A stretch of 7,582 bases of DNA from GCA-2747515 sp964427825 (lineage in GTDB: Bacteria; Patescibacteriota; Minisyncoccia; Moranbacterales; GCA-2747515), in the NCBI GenBank assembly GCA_964427825.1, contig CAYRUU010000040.1, forward strand, positions 1 to 7,582, given 5' to 3'. Both the position numbers and the translations under genes were made by a program. The notes beneath the pieces are model-generated. The model worked only from the letters and a program-made list of their open reading frames with translations, made no database searches and was not told where the DNA came from. Below, one piece after another: positions 5,709 to 7,582 of the stretch. The first letter of the stretch is position 1; every line of letters begins with the position of its first letter.

Positions 5709-6971
5709 ATGTATCTTGTGATTATAGCTTCTATGGCAATATTGCAAAAATCCGATCCCGACGTGGCAAGAGCGATTGCGGGAGAACTCAAACGACAAAA
5801 GGAAGGATTGGAGTTGATTGCGTCGGAAAATTATGTTTCAGATGCCGTTTTGGAGGCGTTGGGCAGCGTGATGACCAATAAATACGCGGAAGGTTATCCG
5901 GGCAATCGCTACTACGGCGGGCAAACATTTACCGACCACGTGGAGCGGTTGGCGATTGCGCGCGCCAAGAAGTTGTTTGGAGCGCAACATGTCAATGTGC
6001 AACCGCATTCCGGCGCGCCGGCAAACATGATCGTCTATAGTGCATTGCTGCAGCCTGGTGACACTGTTTTGGGTATGGACTTAGGGCATGGCGGACACCT
6101 AACGCATGGGCACCCCGTCACGCTTGCGGCAAAAATCTACAACTTCCTTCGCTACACAACGGAAGCGGATGGCACCATTGACTACACCACCTTGCACGCG
6201 CTTGCCAAAAAACACCGTCCAAAAATGATCCTCGCCGGTTTTTCCGCATACTCACGCAACTTGAATTATAGGGCATTTCGTACTATTGCCGATGATGTCG
6301 GAGCGATTCTCATGATGGACATGGCGCACATTGCCGGACTCGTGGCGGGGAAAGCGCTGCCCAATCCCGTGCGCGTGTGTGATGTCGTAACAACTACCAC
6401 ACACAAAACCTTGCGCGGTCCACGTGGTGGCATGATTCTATGTAAAAAGCCGTACGCTACAGCAATTGACAAAGCGACATTCCCTGGCTTTCAAGGCGGA
6501 CCTCATATGAACAACACCGCCGCCAAAGCGGTGGCACTCGGTGAAGCACTCACACCACGTTTTCAAAAATATGCAACACAAATTTTACGCAACGCCAAAG
6601 TACTGGAGAAGGAGCTTACAAAGTACGGCTTTCACATCTGCTTTGGCAAGACGGAAAATCATTTGCTGTTGATTGATATGGTGAAGAGTAAGGGAATGAC
6701 TGGTAAACAAACGGAAGCCGTTTTGGAGTCTGTAGGAATTACACTCAATAAAAACATGATCCCTGATGACCCGCGCAGCCCATTTGATCCCAGTGGTATT
6801 CGTTTGGGCGTGCCAGCTGTCACTACGCGCGGCATGAAGGAGCAAGAGGTGATGATGATTGCCGCATGGATCAATGCGGCATGTGATGCGCACGATAATG
6901 CACGCGCACTGCGCGCACTCCACAAAGAAGTAATAGCACTGTGCAAGACATTTCCTCTGTATGCTTGCTAA
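5709..6971 (+). CDS. glyA: serine hydroxymethyltransferase
   Basis: PLP enzyme that converts serine plus tetrahydrofolate to glycine plus 5,10-methylenetetrahydrofolate, in the cytoplasm, supplying one-carbon units for purine, thymidylate and methionine synthesis. From this start it has 420 residues, the usual size. Motifs: LELIASENYVSDAVLEALGS (34-53); YAEGYPGNRYYGG (59-71); the MDMAHIAGLVAG block (203-214), whose Asp and His contact PLP; and VTTTTHKTLRGPRGG (227-241), where the Lys at 233 forms the Schiff base. The C-terminal domain carries TENHLLLID and SGIRLGVPAVTTRGM. Three in-frame ATGs compete: 5691, 5709 and 5733. The 5709 start is preceded by GAGGTG (5696-5701). The 5733 start (MAILQKSDPDVARAI) fits the family N-terminus best but has no SD. 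The extra residues are hydrophobic (MYLVIIAS) and unusual for this protein. No terminator is visible before the next gene. Confidence 0.97.
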   Translation: MYLVIIASMAILQKSDPDVARAIAGELKRQKEGLELIASENYVSDAVLEALGSVMTNKYAEGYPGNRYYGGQTFTDHVERLAIARAKKLFGAQHVNVQPHSGAPANMIVYSALLQPGDTVLGMDLGHGGHLTHGHPVTLAAKIYNFLRYTTEADGTIDYTTLHALAKKHRPKMILAGFSAYSRNLNYRAFRTIADDVGAILMMDMAHIAGLVAGKALPNPVRVCDVVTTTTHKTLRGPRGGMILCKKPYATAIDKATFPGFQGGPHMNNTAAKAVALGEALTPRFQKYATQILRNAKVLEKELTKYGFHICFGKTENHLLLIDMVKSKGMTGKQTEAVLESVGITLNKNMIPDDPRSPFDPSGIRLGVPAVTTRGMKEQEVMMIAAWINAACDAHDNARALRALHKEVIALCKTFPLYAC

Positions 6972-6991
6972 AAATGTATGTTTTCTATAAT
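6965..6991 (+). promoter_or_regulatory. candidate internal promoter ahead of rfbA
   Basis: TATAAT at 6986-6991 is a perfect -10 consensus. The best -35 is TTGCTA (6965-6970, overlapping the glyA stop) with a short 15-base spacer. Transcription would start near 6998, inside the first ribosome binding site of the next gene. A perfect hexamer can arise by chance in this A+T-rich gap. Confidence 0.4.
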
Positions 6992-6995
6992 CTAT

Positions 6996-7001
6996 AAGGA
7001 G
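6996..7001 (+). promoter_or_regulatory. Shine-Dalgarno site supporting the 7010 start
   Basis: AAGGAG lies eight bases before the ATG at 7010, a near-ideal site. A second purine-rich site, AAAGGA at 7045-7050, lies seven bases before the in-frame ATG at 7058, so both starts have a plausible ribosome binding site. Confidence 0.7.
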
Positions 7002-7009
7002 TTCTTTAT

Positions 7010-7582
7010 ATGACAGGACAATCACCAAAAAAACCATCAAAAACAAAGGAACCCATCATGAAAGGCATCATTCTTGCTGGTGGCACAGGATCGCGCCTTT
7101 GGCCGCTGACCGACCAAACATCCAAACAAATGCTCCCCGTGGGGCGTGTGCCGATGATTTTTCATCCGCTAAACATCTTGGTGCGTGCGGGCATCAAGGA
7201 CATTCTCATCATCACATCACCGCAGCATAGTGGGAGTTTCATGAACATGCTGGAGCCGCTGCTGCGACCACACGGCATTTCCATTTATTCGTCAATTCAA
7301 CAAATTCCTGCGGGATTGCCCGAGGCATTCACCATTGGCGCTTCCTTCATTGGCAATGACAATGTGACGATGATTTTGGGTGATAACATCTTTGAAGACA
7401 CTGATACGATTGTGCACGCCATCACAACCTTTACTGGTGGCGGTGGCATCTTCGCCAAAAAAGTGCCGGATCCAGAGCGTTTTGGAGTGGCAACGGTTGA
7501 TGAACACGGCACGGTGATTGACATTGTGGAAAAACCGACAAACCCCACGAGCAATTACGCCATCACAGGTGCCTACATCTAC
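7010..7582 (+). CDS. rfbA: glucose-1-phosphate thymidylyltransferase, RmlA type (partial, 3' end outside window)
   Basis: Joins dTTP and glucose-1-phosphate to make dTDP-glucose plus pyrophosphate, the first step toward dTDP-rhamnose and related sugars for surface polysaccharide; cytoplasmic. The 191 visible codons stay open to the window edge; the family is about 290 residues, so roughly the last third is missing. Visible: the nucleotide-binding signature KGIILAGGTGSRLWPLTDQT followed by SKQMLP (18-43); IFHPLNILVRAGIKDILII (50-68); PAGLPEAFTIG (100-110); LGDNIFED (123-130), whose Asp125 is the metal-site Asp; and DPERFGVATVDEHG with EKPTNPTSNYAITGAYIY near the edge. The canonical family start is the ATG at 7058; starting at 7010 adds a 16-residue Lys/Pro/Ser-rich tail (MTGQSPKKPSKTKEPI). 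Substrate assignment rests on overall RmlA resemblance; another sugar-1-phosphate nucleotidyltransferase is possible. It follows glyA by 38 bases with no terminator. Confidence 0.9.
   Translation, partial: MTGQSPKKPSKTKEPIMKGIILAGGTGSRLWPLTDQTSKQMLPVGRVPMIFHPLNILVRAGIKDILIITSPQHSGSFMNMLEPLLRPHGISIYSSIQQIPAGLPEAFTIGASFIGNDNVTMILGDNIFEDTDTIVHAITTFTGGGGIFAKKVPDPERFGVATVDEHGTVIDIVEKPTNPTSNYAITGAYIY

Overview
This window is ordinary bacterial chromosome with standard genetic code usage: TGA, TAG and TAA all end genes, and TGG supplies Trp at conserved positions. It holds a translation block (tyrS, pheS, pheT), one unrecognised opposite-strand gene, glyA, and the first two thirds of a dTDP-sugar gene (rfbA/rmlA type). 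The family variants, compact packing and mostly weak ribosome binding sites fit a Patescibacteria/CPR-type genome. That placement is only a guess; nothing here fixes the phylum.

Layout. Bases 1-102 hold the probable last codons of an upstream + strand gene and a Rho-independent terminator. A small 66-residue acidic protein of unknown role (177-377) follows, directly ahead of tyrS. Then tyrS (389-1600), pheS (1611-2645) and pheT (2664-5036) run with gaps of 10-18 bases, as expected of one transcript. A strong hairpin (5041-5070) separates pheT from a convergent gene on the - strand (5080-5562), which encodes a small protein with a possible helix-turn-helix near its N-terminus. Bases 5566-5708 form a divergent control region. 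It has a good sigma70-type promoter for the - strand gene, a perfect 9+9 inverted repeat across its predicted transcription start, an 8-base direct repeat with 10-base period, and weaker promoter candidates for glyA. glyA (5709-6971) is followed after 38 bases by the rfbA-type gene (from 7010), which runs off the window edge.

The aminoacyl-tRNA synthetases charge tRNA-Tyr and tRNA-Phe. PheS and PheT are the two subunits of one alpha2-beta2 enzyme, which explains their adjacency. GlyA makes glycine and one-carbon units, and the RfbA-type enzyme starts activated-sugar synthesis for surface polysaccharide; neither has an obvious functional tie to the synthetases.

The only part that is not routine is the - strand gene and its control region, which look like a small self-regulated unit between housekeeping genes. 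I found no tRNA or rRNA gene, CRISPR array, insertion sequence or clear novel defence or mobile system.
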